Below are positions 1 to 7,985 of a stretch of DNA of 64,000 nucleotides, one piece after another (positions within the stretch are counted from its first letter, which is position 1; every line of letters begins with the position of its first letter). The position numbers were made by a program, and so were the translations under genes. The DNA lies in NCBI RefSeq assembly GCF_009764265.1, contig NZ_RWIR01000024.1:62001-126000 (forward strand), read 5' to 3'. This DNA comes from Pseudomonas sp. PB101 (GTDB lineage: Bacteria > Pseudomonadota > Gammaproteobacteria > Pseudomonadales > Pseudomonadaceae). Under the pieces are notes generated by a model. It was not told the origin of the DNA. It saw only the letters and a program-made list of their open reading frames with translations, and searched no databases.

Positions 1-441
1 CGCCACCTGATCGCCGTTGTCCGCCACCAACGCAGCCTGGGCAATCGCCTGCAAAGCGCATCGTTCGTCATTGTCCGACGTGTCGCCGCTGATGCCAATG
101 GCACCCAGAATCAGTCCTTCGGCGTTGCGAATCAGCACGCCGCCGGCGACGGGTATCACTTCGCCGCCGGTCAGGCTGTTGATGGCGTCGAAGAATGCCG
201 GCATTGCTTGCGCGCGCCGTGCAAGTTCTCGTCCGCCAAAACCCATTCCCAGGCAACCCCGTGCCTTGCCGGTGGCAATTTGTGGTCGAAGGAAACTCGC
301 ACCTTCATCACGCAAGACTGCCAATGGATGACCCGCGGCATCCAGCACCGCGACCGCCAGGGGGTTGATACCCATTTCCCGAGCGAAGCGGATGGCGTTA
401 CTGGCGATGTTGGTGGCGGTCATCAAGTCGAGTAGTTGCAT
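1..441 (-). CDS. GlcG/HbpS-like heme-binding family protein (3' part beyond window)
   Basis: The reading frame runs off the left edge, so only the N-terminal about 147 residues are visible. The protein starts MQLLDLMTATNIASNAIRFA and carries the glycine-rich segments of the GlcG/HbpS fold, including LAVAVLDAAGHPLAVLRDEG, GGEVIPVAGGVLIR and LGAIGISGDTSDNDE. Family members bind heme or small ligands or act as accessory proteins in catabolic operons; the role here is unknown. The ATG at 441 is preceded by AGGA at 8-nt spacing. An in-frame ATG at 456 overlaps the stop of the upstream amidohydrolase (ATGA) and is an alternative start. It is translationally coupled to that gene. Confidence 0.75.
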   Translation of the reverse strand, partial: MQLLDLMTATNIASNAIRFAREMGINPLAVAVLDAAGHPLAVLRDEGASFLRPQIATGKARGCLGMGFGGRELARRAQAMPAFFDAINSLTGGEVIPVAGGVLIRNAEGLILGAIGISGDTSDNDERCALQAIAQAALVADNGDQVA

Positions 442-452
442 GATGTTGGTCC

Positions 453-1802
453 TCATTGTGCCCACTTGCCCAACTGGGCTACTCGGTCTCGCGTGTAAAG
501 GTCAGTCCACTTCAACGAGTTGAAATCGGATACCTGTTTGGGGTTGTAGGGACTGCGCTCCATGCGCACGGATTGGCCAGCCTTGTACACGGCTTTAAGG
601 CGAGAGCGGTCTTGCAGGATGCGGATGTCGTGCAACGGCGAACCGTCGAGCAACAGGAAGTCGGCTTGCTTGCCCACCTCGAGGGTGCCGATGGTTTCAC
701 TGCGTGGCATGCAGCGCGCACCCACATTGGTGGCGGCATACAGCGCTTCTGCGGGTGTGAAGCCCAATCGGGTGACGAGCAGTTCCAGCTCACGAGCGTG
801 CCACTCGCCATAGGGCGTTACCGCGAAACCGCTGTCACTGCCACACGCGAAAGGCACGCCAGCTGCCTTGGCACGCTTGAGCACTGCCGAACCGATTTCC
901 AGGGTACGGGCACAGTAGCCAGCGTAACCGGTAGTGATGGCCGGATCGTGGGGTTGGCAGAAGTCCACGGTGTTTTGCGGAAACGTCATGGTCGGCGCCA
1001 GGATGCTGCCGGCGTCGAGCAAGGCCTCGATACACGCGTCGTCCATGTAGAAGGCATGGAACACCAGGTCGACACCGGCGCGTGCGGCGTACATCACAGC
1101 CTCACGGCCGTAGGCATGGGTCGCCACTTTGCAGCCCAGGCGATGGGCTTCTTCGACCATCTCGCAGGTTTCTTCGGCGGTGAACGCGGCGATGATTTCG
1201 CCATTCGGGCGGCGGTGAGTGCCGTCCATGGCGATTTTGATCAGGTCGACGCCGTCCTTGGCCTGTTTGCGGATTTCAGCCAGCGCTTCGCTGCGGCTGG
1301 TAACCAGGCGCGCAGTAAAAAATTCCGGGGCGCCTACGCGGCTTGGGAACCAGTCGTTGAGGCTCTGCCGATTGGTGATGACCCGGCTGCTGGCCGCAAT
1401 TCGCGGGCCTTCAAACAAACCGGCAGCGATTGCGTTGCGCACGGCGATGCTGAGTTGGCCGCTATCGCCCGGGCAGACCATGCTGGTGACCCCGGCAGCC
1501 AGCACATGTTGGGCGAAGAACATGCCACGCAGTGCGCGGAATTCGTCGCTGGTCCAGATATCGATGTCTTCTTCGCTCTGCGCGTTGCCGAAAGCCAAGT
1601 GGGTGTGCACATCCACCAGGCCCGGCATGACAAAGTTGTCGCCGGCGTCCAGCAGGGTGTCTCCGGGTTGCGGCTGTGGCGCCAGGGCCGTTGGACCGAC
1701 ATAGGACAGCAATCCGTTTTCCACGATCAGGGTTTGCTGTTGACGGGTTTGCAGGCCAGTACCGTCGAACAAGGTCTGGCATTTCAGGTGCAGGGCATTC
1801 AT
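453..1802 (-). CDS. Amidohydrolase family metal-dependent hydrolase
   Basis: This 449-residue protein has the amidohydrolase TIM-barrel layout. A small N-terminal beta domain precedes the metal motif VDVHTHLAFG (His66, His68). A candidate bridging lysine lies in DLIKIAMDG, histidines follow in ATHAYG and VFHAF, and the catalytic Asp is in CGSDSGF. The C-terminal part (GTLEVGKQADFLLLDGSPL) is typical of imidazolonepropionase/prolidase-like enzymes that hydrolyse cyclic or acyclic amides. I placed the start at the ATG at 1802 (MNALHLKCQT), with a GGA upstream, rather than at a longer low-quality extension to 1886. It is followed at once by the GlcG-like gene. Box A (1961-2006) lies about 160 bp upstream. 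Substrate not determinable. Confidence 0.85.
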   Translation of the reverse strand: MNALHLKCQTLFDGTGLQTRQQQTLIVENGLLSYVGPTALAPQPQPGDTLLDAGDNFVMPGLVDVHTHLAFGNAQSEEDIDIWTSDEFRALRGMFFAQHVLAAGVTSMVCPGDSGQLSIAVRNAIAAGLFEGPRIAASSRVITNRQSLNDWFPSRVGAPEFFTARLVTSRSEALAEIRKQAKDGVDLIKIAMDGTHRRPNGEIIAAFTAEETCEMVEEAHRLGCKVATHAYGREAVMYAARAGVDLVFHAFYMDDACIEALLDAGSILAPTMTFPQNTVDFCQPHDPAITTGYAGYCARTLEIGSAVLKRAKAAGVPFACGSDSGFAVTPYGEWHARELELLVTRLGFTPAEALYAATNVGARCMPRSETIGTLEVGKQADFLLLDGSPLHDIRILQDRSRLKAVYKAGQSVRMERSPYNPKQVSDFNSLKWTDLYTRDRVAQLGKWAQ

Positions 1803-1960
1803 GGCAGTTCCGCTTTGCTGATTGTTATGCAAAGCGAAGCTAGGGCAGGGCCATGGCAGCCACCAGCAACTTGTATCAATGCTCACGTATTGATGGCGTC
1901 GATAGCGGCTGTACGTCAGCAGGAATGGGGCTTTGCGACGCGGGTCAGGTTCAAGGGGCG

Positions 1961-2006
1961 GGTATCGCGAGTGACGATGACAGGCATCGTGATTGGCGAT
2001 TTTTTA
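1961..2006 (+). promoter_or_regulatory. LysR-type operator box A
   Basis: This element aligns without gaps to boxes C and D. It has the left half GGTATCGCG, then a degenerate right arm (ACGATG), a CATC block and a CGATT block at the same spacings. It lies in the divergent region between the amidohydrolase (-) and the NTF2-like gene (+), 55 bp before the latter's start. It is the most degenerate copy, so it may be a weak site. Its function as a binding site for the LysR protein at 4140-5102 is inferred. Confidence 0.5.
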
Positions 2007-2061
2007 TGAGCCTGATCGGGCGTCTATGGTGCGCGCTCATCATCCATAGAGAGCAGTCCCC

Positions 2062-2448
2062 ATGACCACCGCATCCGCAACAGCTGAACTCCTGGCACTT
2101 GAGCAAGAGCGCCGCCGGGCATTGGTAGAGGAAGACTATTCGCGTGTCGCCGACCTGTTCGCCGATGATCTGGTGTATGTGCATACCACGGGATTGGTGC
2201 AAGGCAAGGCGCAATATCTGGAGTACGCGAAAAGCGCCGTAGAGTATCTGGACATCGAGCGGGGAGAATTGCTGATCCGTTTTTATGGCGAAGGCCTGGC
2301 GGTCATGACCGGTACGCAGTGCAACACGTTGCGTAAGCGGGGCGGTGATCAGTCGATTCGCGGGGAGGGTTTTGCCACGCAGGTCTGGGTGTTTGGCGAG
2401 CAAGGGTGGCAGATCACCTCCTTCCAGGGTACCCGAGGACCCAACTGA
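2062..2448 (+). CDS. Nuclear transport factor 2 (SnoaL-like/DUF4440) family protein
   Basis: This protein has 128 residues, the normal length for a single NTF2-like cone domain. It opens with an alpha helix (ELLALEQERRRALVEEDY), then FADDLVYVHTTGLVQGKAQYLEY, and ends in strands VWVFGEQGWQITSFQGTR. That pattern matches DUF4440/SnoaL-like small-ligand enzymes or binding proteins. The start ATG follows GAGAGCAGTCCCC. It is transcribed divergently from the amidohydrolase and lies just downstream of box A. In catabolic clusters such proteins often act as isomerases, hydratases or ligand carriers; which applies here cannot be told from sequence. Confidence 0.75.
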   Translation: MTTASATAELLALEQERRRALVEEDYSRVADLFADDLVYVHTTGLVQGKAQYLEYAKSAVEYLDIERGELLIRFYGEGLAVMTGTQCNTLRKRGGDQSIRGEGFATQVWVFGEQGWQITSFQGTRGPN

Positions 2449-2471
2449 GCTCGTTCGGCGCTCGACAAAAC

Positions 2472-2922
2472 GCCATCGCCGGCAAGCCAGCTCCCACAGG
2501 ATCGTCGGTGAGCCTGGATTGTTTGGCATCACACAAATCCGTAGGGGCCGGCTTGCTGGCGATGGCGAATGTGATGCCGCCATCGCTGGCAAGCCAGCGC
2601 CTACAGGGTCGTGGGTGAGTTCGGATTGTTTGGCATCACACAAGTCTGTAGGAGCCGGCTTGCTGGCGATGGCGAATGTGATGCCGCCATCGCCGGCAAG
2701 CCAGCTCCCACAGGATCGTGGGTGAGCTCGGATTGGTTGGCATCACACAAGTCTGTAGGAGCCGGCTTGCTGGCGATGGCGAATGTGATGCCGCCATCGC
2801 CGGCAAGCCAGCTCCCACAGGATCGTGGGTGAGTTCGGATTGTTTGGCATCACACAAGTCTGTAGGAGCCGGCTTGCTGGCGATGGCGATGGCGAATGTG
2901 ACATCGCCATCGCGGGAGCAGG
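2472..2922. repeat. Tandem array of 107-bp REP-pair units (BIME/REPIN type)
   Basis: The unit beginning GGCATCACACAA recurs at 2525, 2632, 2739 and 2846, exactly 107 bp apart. A partial unit stands at each end. Each unit contains two facing REP-like arms, GTAGGAGCCGGCTTGCTGGC and GCCGGCAAGCCAGCTCCCAC, on either side of GATGGCGAATGTGATGCCGCCATC. The central units are almost identical, so amplification was recent. The last unit has an extra GATGGC and is truncated into the hydrolase stop region. Open frames in all directions here are repeats, not genes. The array lies between two convergent genes and could act as a terminator or mRNA stabiliser. Confidence 0.92.
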
Positions 2923-4080
2923 TTACGCGGTGTGGCCGCCCAATGTTTCGGCAATCCAGTCGGCGATGTAATGACCCGCATTGATGCTGTTGTCGAAGCT
3001 GGAATGTTGCACGCCACCTTCGCGTTCGGTGAAGATTTTAAGTTCTCGTTTAGGGCTGTTGACCAATTGCTCGTAAGTGCGATGCGCCCACTTCAGTGGG
3101 ATCTGTGAGTCCTTTTCACCGTGGGTCACCAGGAACGGAACCTTGATGCGATCCAGCACGCCATCCAGGTGCACGTTTTCGGAGATGGCCATGAACTCAT
3201 CCATATCTTTCGCCCCCCACACCCAGCACACGTGCGCCCAATAGTGCGGAACCGGGAAGCTGCCTTCTTTTTCAAGACGACGCTTTTGCACATCGCGCCA
3301 GTCATGGTTGGCGCCCCACACCACACCGCAGGCAAACCGTGGTTCAAACGCCACGGCACGTGGGCAGTAATAGCCGCCGAGCGAGACGCCCTCCAGGCCA
3401 ATCCGCTTGGCATCCACATCGCTACGGGTTTCCAGCCAGTCGACCACCCGGCTGGCCCAATGTTCGCTGTCGAAACGTGCGACCAGGTTATGCAGACGCA
3501 GTGCTTCTCCCGTGCCGGGTTGGTCGATGATCAACGATGAAATACCGCGTTTGGCCAACCACGCCGGCAGTCCGACGCGATATTTCATTTCTTTGGTCGA
3601 ATCCAGTCCGTTGACCTGCACCAGGATCGGGGCCGGGCCGCTCACGCCTTCTGCACGCACCAGCAAGCCGGAAATGTGTTTGCCCTCGTAGGGGATTTCT
3701 ACGCGTTCACAGTTCTCGCGAGACAGTTCTATACCGCGTTTGAATGTCTGCAAAAAACGCTGGTACAGCTCCGTCCGGCCCGGCGCGCCATGCGCCTGCA
3801 AACGTTCACAGGTGAGGTAGTAGGTGGCCGCGCGGTTGTATTTTTCGCCGGCGGACAGCAGTCGTCCATGGCCTTCATCTTCCTCGGCCAGGCCGCAGAG
3901 TTTGTCGGCCATCTTCGCCCAGGTTTCGCGAAACGCCTTGGTTCCAGCGGCGTCGGGTTGCTGGGCGGCGTCCTGCAGCGGCGCGCACATCTCTTCGATT
4001 TCACCCATGCGGGCGCCCATCTCGATGGCCAGGTCGACGGAGAGATTCCACACGTAATTGGTCGGGAAATAACGGAACAT
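2923..4080 (-). CDS. Alpha/beta hydrolase, FrsA / dihydroxypseudooxynicotine-hydrolase-like
   Basis: This 385-residue protein has a helical N-terminal cap (1-125) followed by a serine hydrolase fold. The nucleophile elbow is GVSLGG (Ser233). The acid is probably Asp324 in HGEKDSQIP and the base His359 in GGVQHS. This layout is that of FrsA-like esterases and of the nicotine-pathway C-C hydrolase that cleaves 2,6-dihydroxypseudooxynicotine. A ring- or side-chain-cleaving role in the neighbouring aromatic pathway is therefore plausible. I chose the ATG at 4080 (MFRYFPTNYVWNL), which has AAGGA upstream, over a GTG at 4116. Box B lies 63-110 bp upstream, inside the LysR gene. Confidence 0.85.
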   Translation of the reverse strand: MFRYFPTNYVWNLSVDLAIEMGARMGEIEEMCAPLQDAAQQPDAAGTKAFRETWAKMADKLCGLAEEDEGHGRLLSAGEKYNRAATYYLTCERLQAHGAPGRTELYQRFLQTFKRGIELSRENCERVEIPYEGKHISGLLVRAEGVSGPAPILVQVNGLDSTKEMKYRVGLPAWLAKRGISSLIIDQPGTGEALRLHNLVARFDSEHWASRVVDWLETRSDVDAKRIGLEGVSLGGYYCPRAVAFEPRFACGVVWGANHDWRDVQKRRLEKEGSFPVPHYWAHVCWVWGAKDMDEFMAISENVHLDGVLDRIKVPFLVTHGEKDSQIPLKWAHRTYEQLVNSPKRELKIFTEREGGVQHSSFDNSINAGHYIADWIAETLGGHTA

Positions 4081-4139
4081 GATTGTTGTTGTCCTTGTGG
4101 TTGCCTTGTCGTTCACAAGGCACGTTAAGGACGCGCCGA

Positions 4140-5102
4140 CTAATGCGCCAATCGTGACTCGGGATGGGAGGTATCGCGAGCGGCGATATGATCATGCTCA
4201 AGATGCTGGATGAATTCGCTGATGCGTTCACGTAGCCAGCGATGCATGGGGTCGCCGTCGACACTGCGGTGCCAGAGCATGAATTCACGCATGACCGGTA
4301 TTCTCACCGGTGGATTGAGGATGCGCAGCGGCAGGTGCTCGGCGTACAACCGCGCCAGACGCTGGTGCATGGTGGCGATGCGCTGGGTGCCGACGACCAG
4401 TTGTGGCAGGGTGTTGAAGTCGTTGGTGATGACTTCGATACGGCGGTTGAAACCGTACTGGTTCATGAACCATTCTTCGATGCTCAAGTGCCGGGTGCGA
4501 CCAAAGCCGACAGACACGTGGCCCATGTCCATGTACTGCTCAAGGGTCAGGCTGTCGCCGACCAGGGTATTGCCTTGCCAGACCACGCAGACGTGGTCCT
4601 CTTCGAACAACAGCTGGTGAGGGTGGCCTTCGATGATGTAGCGCTCAGGCACGATCATCAGGTCGACCTCGCCGCGAATCAGCAATTCACCGGAATTGTC
4701 GCCAGGGCCGAGCATCTCGAAGGTGATGTTGGGCGCTTCCTGATGGATCTTCTGAATCACCTGGGCAAACAGCACACTGATCAGATAATCCGAGGTCACA
4801 AGGCGGAAGTGTCGTTTGCTGGTCGTGGGGTCGAACACCGGCTTGGCGGTGATCGACGACTGGATCGTCAGCAGCACTTCGCGGATGGGCTTGGCGAGCT
4901 CCTGCGCGTAAGGCGTGGGCTGCATTTTACGCCCCACTTGCACCAGCAGTTCGTCCTCGAAATAGGTACGCAGGCGTCCCAATACACCGCTGGTGGCGGA
5001 CTGCGTCATGTGCAAGCGTTCGGCGGCGCGGGTGATGTTCTGCTCTTCGAGCAGTACATCGAGTGCGACCAACAGATTCAGATCCAGGTGATTGAAACGC
5101 AT
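4140..5102 (-). CDS. LysR-family transcriptional regulator (NodD/PcpR-like), likely regulator of the 2-21 kb locus
   Basis: This 320-residue protein begins MRFNHLDLNLLVALDVLLEE, the typical NodD/NahR-like LysR start. The winged helix-turn-helix follows (ITRAAERLHMTQSATSGVLG, about 23-43) and then a periplasmic-binding-like effector domain from about residue 90. It is transcribed away from the VOC gene. Box C lies between the two, about 96 bp upstream of this start, the classic arrangement for a LysR protein controlling its divergent neighbour. The C-terminal tail (after about 300) is encoded within box B. Effector unknown; NahR/NodD-like proteins usually sense aromatics. Confidence 0.9.
   Translation of the reverse strand: MRFNHLDLNLLVALDVLLEEQNITRAAERLHMTQSATSGVLGRLRTYFEDELLVQVGRKMQPTPYAQELAKPIREVLLTIQSSITAKPVFDPTTSKRHFRLVTSDYLISVLFAQVIQKIHQEAPNITFEMLGPGDNSGELLIRGEVDLMIVPERYIIEGHPHQLLFEEDHVCVVWQGNTLVGDSLTLEQYMDMGHVSVGFGRTRHLSIEEWFMNQYGFNRRIEVITNDFNTLPQLVVGTQRIATMHQRLARLYAEHLPLRILNPPVRIPVMREFMLWHRSVDGDPMHRWLRERISEFIQHLEHDHIAARDTSHPESRLAH
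4143..4190 (-). promoter_or_regulatory. LysR-type operator box B inside the 3' end of the LysR gene
   Basis: On the minus strand this reads with the core TATCGC-CGCTC-GCGATA (4172-4188), a perfect 6-bp inverted repeat. An ATCCC block and a CGATT block follow at the same spacing as in boxes C and D. It overlaps the last codons of the LysR gene and points at the alpha/beta hydrolase starting at 4080. The last residues of the regulator are therefore encoded by operator DNA. Direct comparison supports the repeat; the binding role is inference. Confidence 0.6.
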
Positions 5103-5197
5103 CAGGCATGTCCGTTCTTGTATTTATTTTCACGATACATTCCGGTTAATTCATCGTCCCGTCAACCCCGCCCGTGAGCCGATACCCAGCACGCTCA

Positions 5198-5243
5198 GGT
5201 ATCGCGTTTGCCGATAGGTCACATCCCCACTTGCGATTAGTCA
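5198..5243 (+). promoter_or_regulatory. LysR-type operator box C between the LysR gene and the VOC gene
   Basis: The core TATCGC-GTTTG-CCGATA contains the T-N11-A pattern expected for LysR proteins. It continues with CATCCC and GCGATTAGTCA. The 46-bp element matches box D at 40 of 46 positions. It lies in the 277-bp divergent region and starts 96 bp from the LysR start codon and 182 bp from the VOC start. It is the best candidate for joint autoregulation and activation. Confidence 0.65.
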
Positions 5244-5379
5244 GCTGCCAAACCGCACGGCAATCTTCGCCGCAGTCGGACTTTTCGCCGACACCACCAC
5301 CGGATTCCATGCATCGCTGACGGGCCTGTCGAGCCCTCGGTGCCTGCTTCCGGATACTAATTTCAATGGAGTGGTAGCG

Positions 5380-6309
5380 ATGAACATCATTGGCCTTGAT
5401 GCCCTGATTTTTGGCGTCGATGACATCCAAGCCTGTACCGATTGCCTGCGTGATTACGGCCTGGCGCCGGTTGACGTCGACAGCAATGGCGGGCGTTTTG
5501 AAGCACTGGACGGCACTGCCGTGATCATTCGCCGTGCGGACGACCCGAGCCTGCCGGCTGCCATCGGCCCGGCGCCTTCGATTCGCGAAACCATCTACGG
5601 TGTTGCCAGCGCGGCTGACCTCGACGCCATCGAAGACGAGTTGGCGCGAGACCGTCAGGTCACCCGTGAAAACGGCGTGCTGCACAGCGTCGACGACATG
5701 GGTTTTGCAATTGCTTTCCAGGTCAGCGTTCGCAAGCCCTTCAACGCTCCTGATGACCTGACCAATGCTGCCGGCCACGCACCACAGCGTCCGCTTAACC
5801 AGCCGGGCATCACCCTCGAAATGGCTGCGGTGCCACGCACGCTGTCGCACGTCGTGTATTTCGTCCCCGATGCCGTCAAGGCCGAAGCCTTCTACGCCGA
5901 ACGCCTGGGCTTCAGGACCACCGACACCTTCATCGGCGCGGGGCCATTCATGCGCCCTGCGGGTTCCGATGATCACCATTGCCTGTTCATGATCCAGACC
6001 CCGCCGCACATGAAGGGCTGCGAACACTTCACCTTCCACATGGGCAGCGGCACTGAAGTGTTGCTGGCCGGTACGCGCTTCGAGCAAAAAGGCTGGACCA
6101 GTTTCTGGGGCCCTGGTCGTCACCTCTTTGGCTCCAACTGGTTCTGGTACTTCAACAGTCCGCTGGGCTGCCACATCGAATACGACGCCGACATGGACAA
6201 ACACGATGACGCCTGGGAGGCGCGCCGTGCGCCGCTGTCGGCGGACAACTCGCAGTTGTTCCTGTTTACCTCGAAGGAAAAATGGGCGCCGGGCGGCCCG
6301 CCGCGGTAG
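5380..6309 (+). CDS. VOC-superfamily protein, two-domain extradiol-dioxygenase-like
   Basis: This 309-residue protein has two glyoxalase/bleomycin-type modules (about 1-120 and 150-300), the architecture of type I extradiol ring-cleavage dioxygenases. The C-terminal module keeps the 2-His-1-carboxylate triad: His157 (TLSHVVYF), His216 or His220 (CEHFTFH) and Glu267 (GCHIEYDADM). A substrate is not evident; ring cleavage of a catechol-like intermediate made by the nearby flavin monooxygenase is the obvious hypothesis. The ATG at 5380 follows GGAG at 8 nt and is preferred over a GTG at 5371. The Rieske gene follows after 9 bp, so the two are co-transcribed, probably from box C. Confidence 0.8.
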   Translation: MNIIGLDALIFGVDDIQACTDCLRDYGLAPVDVDSNGGRFEALDGTAVIIRRADDPSLPAAIGPAPSIRETIYGVASAADLDAIEDELARDRQVTRENGVLHSVDDMGFAIAFQVSVRKPFNAPDDLTNAAGHAPQRPLNQPGITLEMAAVPRTLSHVVYFVPDAVKAEAFYAERLGFRTTDTFIGAGPFMRPAGSDDHHCLFMIQTPPHMKGCEHFTFHMGSGTEVLLAGTRFEQKGWTSFWGPGRHLFGSNWFWYFNSPLGCHIEYDADMDKHDDAWEARRAPLSADNSQLFLFTSKEKWAPGGPPR

Positions 6310-6318
6310 GTATCTGTC

Positions 6319-6729
6319 ATGGATCACAGCGATTTCCCCCTGTGCCGGATGGACGAACTGGTGGAAGGGCAGGCGCGCGGCTTCGATCCATTGCAGCGTG
6401 GCAGGGACAGTGTCTTTGCACTGGTGCACGAGGGGCAGGTGCGGATTTATCGCAACAGTTGCCCGCATCTGGATGTGCGCCTGGAGTACCGCAAGGACCG
6501 GTTTTTGTCGGCTGATGGTCAGTTGATCGTCTGTTACGCCCACGGTGCGCAGTTTCTTCCGGAGACCGGCGAATGCGTCTACGGCCCGTGTCTGGGCCAG
6601 AAGCTGGACGCGTTGCCATGGCGCCTGGAGGAGGGTTGGGTGGTGCTGCAAATGCCTGTAGCGACGGCGTTGTCAGGGTTGGTTGAGGTATCGCGTTTGG
6701 CGATACATCGCATCCCTACTCGCGATTAG
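6319..6729 (+). CDS. Rieske [2Fe-2S] ferredoxin-like protein
   Basis: This 136-residue protein carries the complete Rieske motif pair: Cys48-Pro-His50 (NSCPHLDV) and Cys72-x2-His75 (VCYAHGAQF). It also has the usual GECVYGPCLG loop. It is a stand-alone cluster-binding domain, likely an electron carrier or an accessory to an oxygenase; no oxygenase alpha subunit is adjacent. The start ATG at 6319 follows AGGT. The last dozen or so codons (VSRLAIHRIPTRD) coincide with operator box D, so the C-terminal tail is probably not functionally constrained. Confidence 0.85.
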   Translation: MDHSDFPLCRMDELVEGQARGFDPLQRGRDSVFALVHEGQVRIYRNSCPHLDVRLEYRKDRFLSADGQLIVCYAHGAQFLPETGECVYGPCLGQKLDALPWRLEEGWVVLQMPVATALSGLVEVSRLAIHRIPTRD

Positions 6730-6732
6730 TCA
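6687..6732 (+). promoter_or_regulatory. LysR-type operator box D overlapping the Rieske gene 3' end
   Basis: It contains a perfect inverted repeat TATCGC-GTTTG-GCGATA (6689-6705) giving T-N11-A. CATCCC and CGCGATTAGTCA follow. It matches box C at 40 of 46 positions. It covers the last codons and stop of the Rieske gene and ends 84 bp before the flavin monooxygenase start. This implies a second regulated promoter for the long downstream operon. Confidence 0.65.
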
Positions 6733-6816
6733 AATCCCTGCTTTGACAGGAAGCTGAACCTGACGACGCAGTGCCCGGCGCTGCATCGAATCACAAGAAT
6801 AAAAAGTGAGTAAGCC

Positions 6817-7941
6817 ATGAGTGCAGTGAACAAAGTTCTGATCGTGGGCGGTGGTATTGGTGGTTTGTGTGCGGCCATTGCACTGCGACGCAAGGGCATT
6901 GAAGTCGATCTGATCGAACTCAAGTCAGAATGGACCGTTTACGGTGTCGGGATCATCCAGCAAAGCAACGTCGTCCGCGAGATGGCCAAGCTCGGCGTGC
7001 TCGACGGTTATCTGGATGCGGCGTACGCCTTTGAAGACGTCGCCATCTATGGCCCGGCCGGCCAGCAATTGGCGCGCATTCCGGGTCAGCGCCTGGCGGG
7101 GCCTGCCTACCCGGCGAACGTCGGTATTTCACGTCTGGCACTGCATAAAGTCCTCAGTGAAACCGCCCTGGAGCTGGGCGCCAAAGTACGCCTGGGGCTC
7201 AGTGTGGAAACCCTGAATGACCAGGGTGACAGCATCGACGTGTTGTTCACCGATGGCAGCCGCGGTGACTACGACCTTGTGGTGGGCGCCGATGGCTTGT
7301 TCTCCAAAGTGCGCGACCTGCTGTTTGGTGACACTTACAAACCACGGTTTACGGGTCAATCGGTGTGGCGCTACAACTTCCCTCGCGACCCGCAAATCGA
7401 TCACCTCGCCAACTACCAGAGCGCTGACGGCAACGCCGGCCTGGTGCCACTGGCTGGTGACTTGATGTACCTGTTCCTCACCTCCCACGAACCGTCCAAT
7501 CCCTGGATGGACCCACAGACGCTGGCCGAGCAGATGCGTCAGCGCCTGCAAGGTTTCACCGGCCTCATTGGTCAGTTGCGTGAACAAATCACCGACAGCA
7601 GCCAAGTGGTTTACAAGCCCATGGAGGTGGTCTTCGTCAACGAGCCCTGGTACCGCGGTCGTGTCCTGTTGATCGGCGACGCTGCCCATGCGACCACGCC
7701 ACATCTGGGACAGGGCGCGGGCATGGCGATCGAAGACGCCATCGTACTGAGTGAAGAACTGACTGGCGACGGCAGCATCGAGCAGGTTCTCCAGCGCTTC
7801 ATGGCGCGCCGGTTCGAGCGTTGCAAGTACATCAGCGAAAGCTCGGTGTTGGCTGGCGACAAGGAAATGCAGCACGACCGCGAGTTCGATCGGATCGGGT
7901 TGGTCAAGCAGATGCTTGCGCTGACGGCCGAGCCCATTTGA
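6817..7941 (+). CDS. FAD-dependent monooxygenase (aromatic hydroxylase type)
   Basis: This 374-residue class A flavoprotein hydroxylase has all three diagnostic motifs. The Rossmann dinucleotide motif is GGGIGGL (11-17). The DG motif is LVVGADGLFSKVRDLL. The second FAD motif is LIGDAAHATTPHLGQGAGMA. It resembles the NicC/HpxO/salicylate-hydroxylase branch that hydroxylates electron-rich rings with NAD(P)H and O2. Box D is directly upstream, and the DUF1302 outer-membrane gene follows 44 bp downstream. It probably supplies the hydroxylated ring that the VOC protein or the cupin then cleaves. Substrate unknown. Confidence 0.88.
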   Translation: MSAVNKVLIVGGGIGGLCAAIALRRKGIEVDLIELKSEWTVYGVGIIQQSNVVREMAKLGVLDGYLDAAYAFEDVAIYGPAGQQLARIPGQRLAGPAYPANVGISRLALHKVLSETALELGAKVRLGLSVETLNDQGDSIDVLFTDGSRGDYDLVVGADGLFSKVRDLLFGDTYKPRFTGQSVWRYNFPRDPQIDHLANYQSADGNAGLVPLAGDLMYLFLTSHEPSNPWMDPQTLAEQMRQRLQGFTGLIGQLREQITDSSQVVYKPMEVVFVNEPWYRGRVLLIGDAAHATTPHLGQGAGMAIEDAIVLSEELTGDGSIEQVLQRFMARRFERCKYISESSVLAGDKEMQHDREFDRIGLVKQMLALTAEPI

Positions 7942-7985
7942 TTCACCCACAGCAGTTACCACTATAAAAACAAGAGGTTAATGCG

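Noticed and set aside
17..435. Plus-strand open frames over the GlcG-like gene
   Set aside because: They are antisense to a clear gene on the minus strand and have no recognisable protein pattern.
2472..2922. The regular 107-bp repeats as a CRISPR array
   Set aside because: Repeat and spacer cannot be separated: whole units are near-identical and contain REP palindromes; no cas genes.
1951..2984. Several open frames (60-230 codons) across the repeat array on both strands
   Set aside because: They are translations of REP repeats, with the same peptide repeated (GLLAMANVMPPS and its counterparts).
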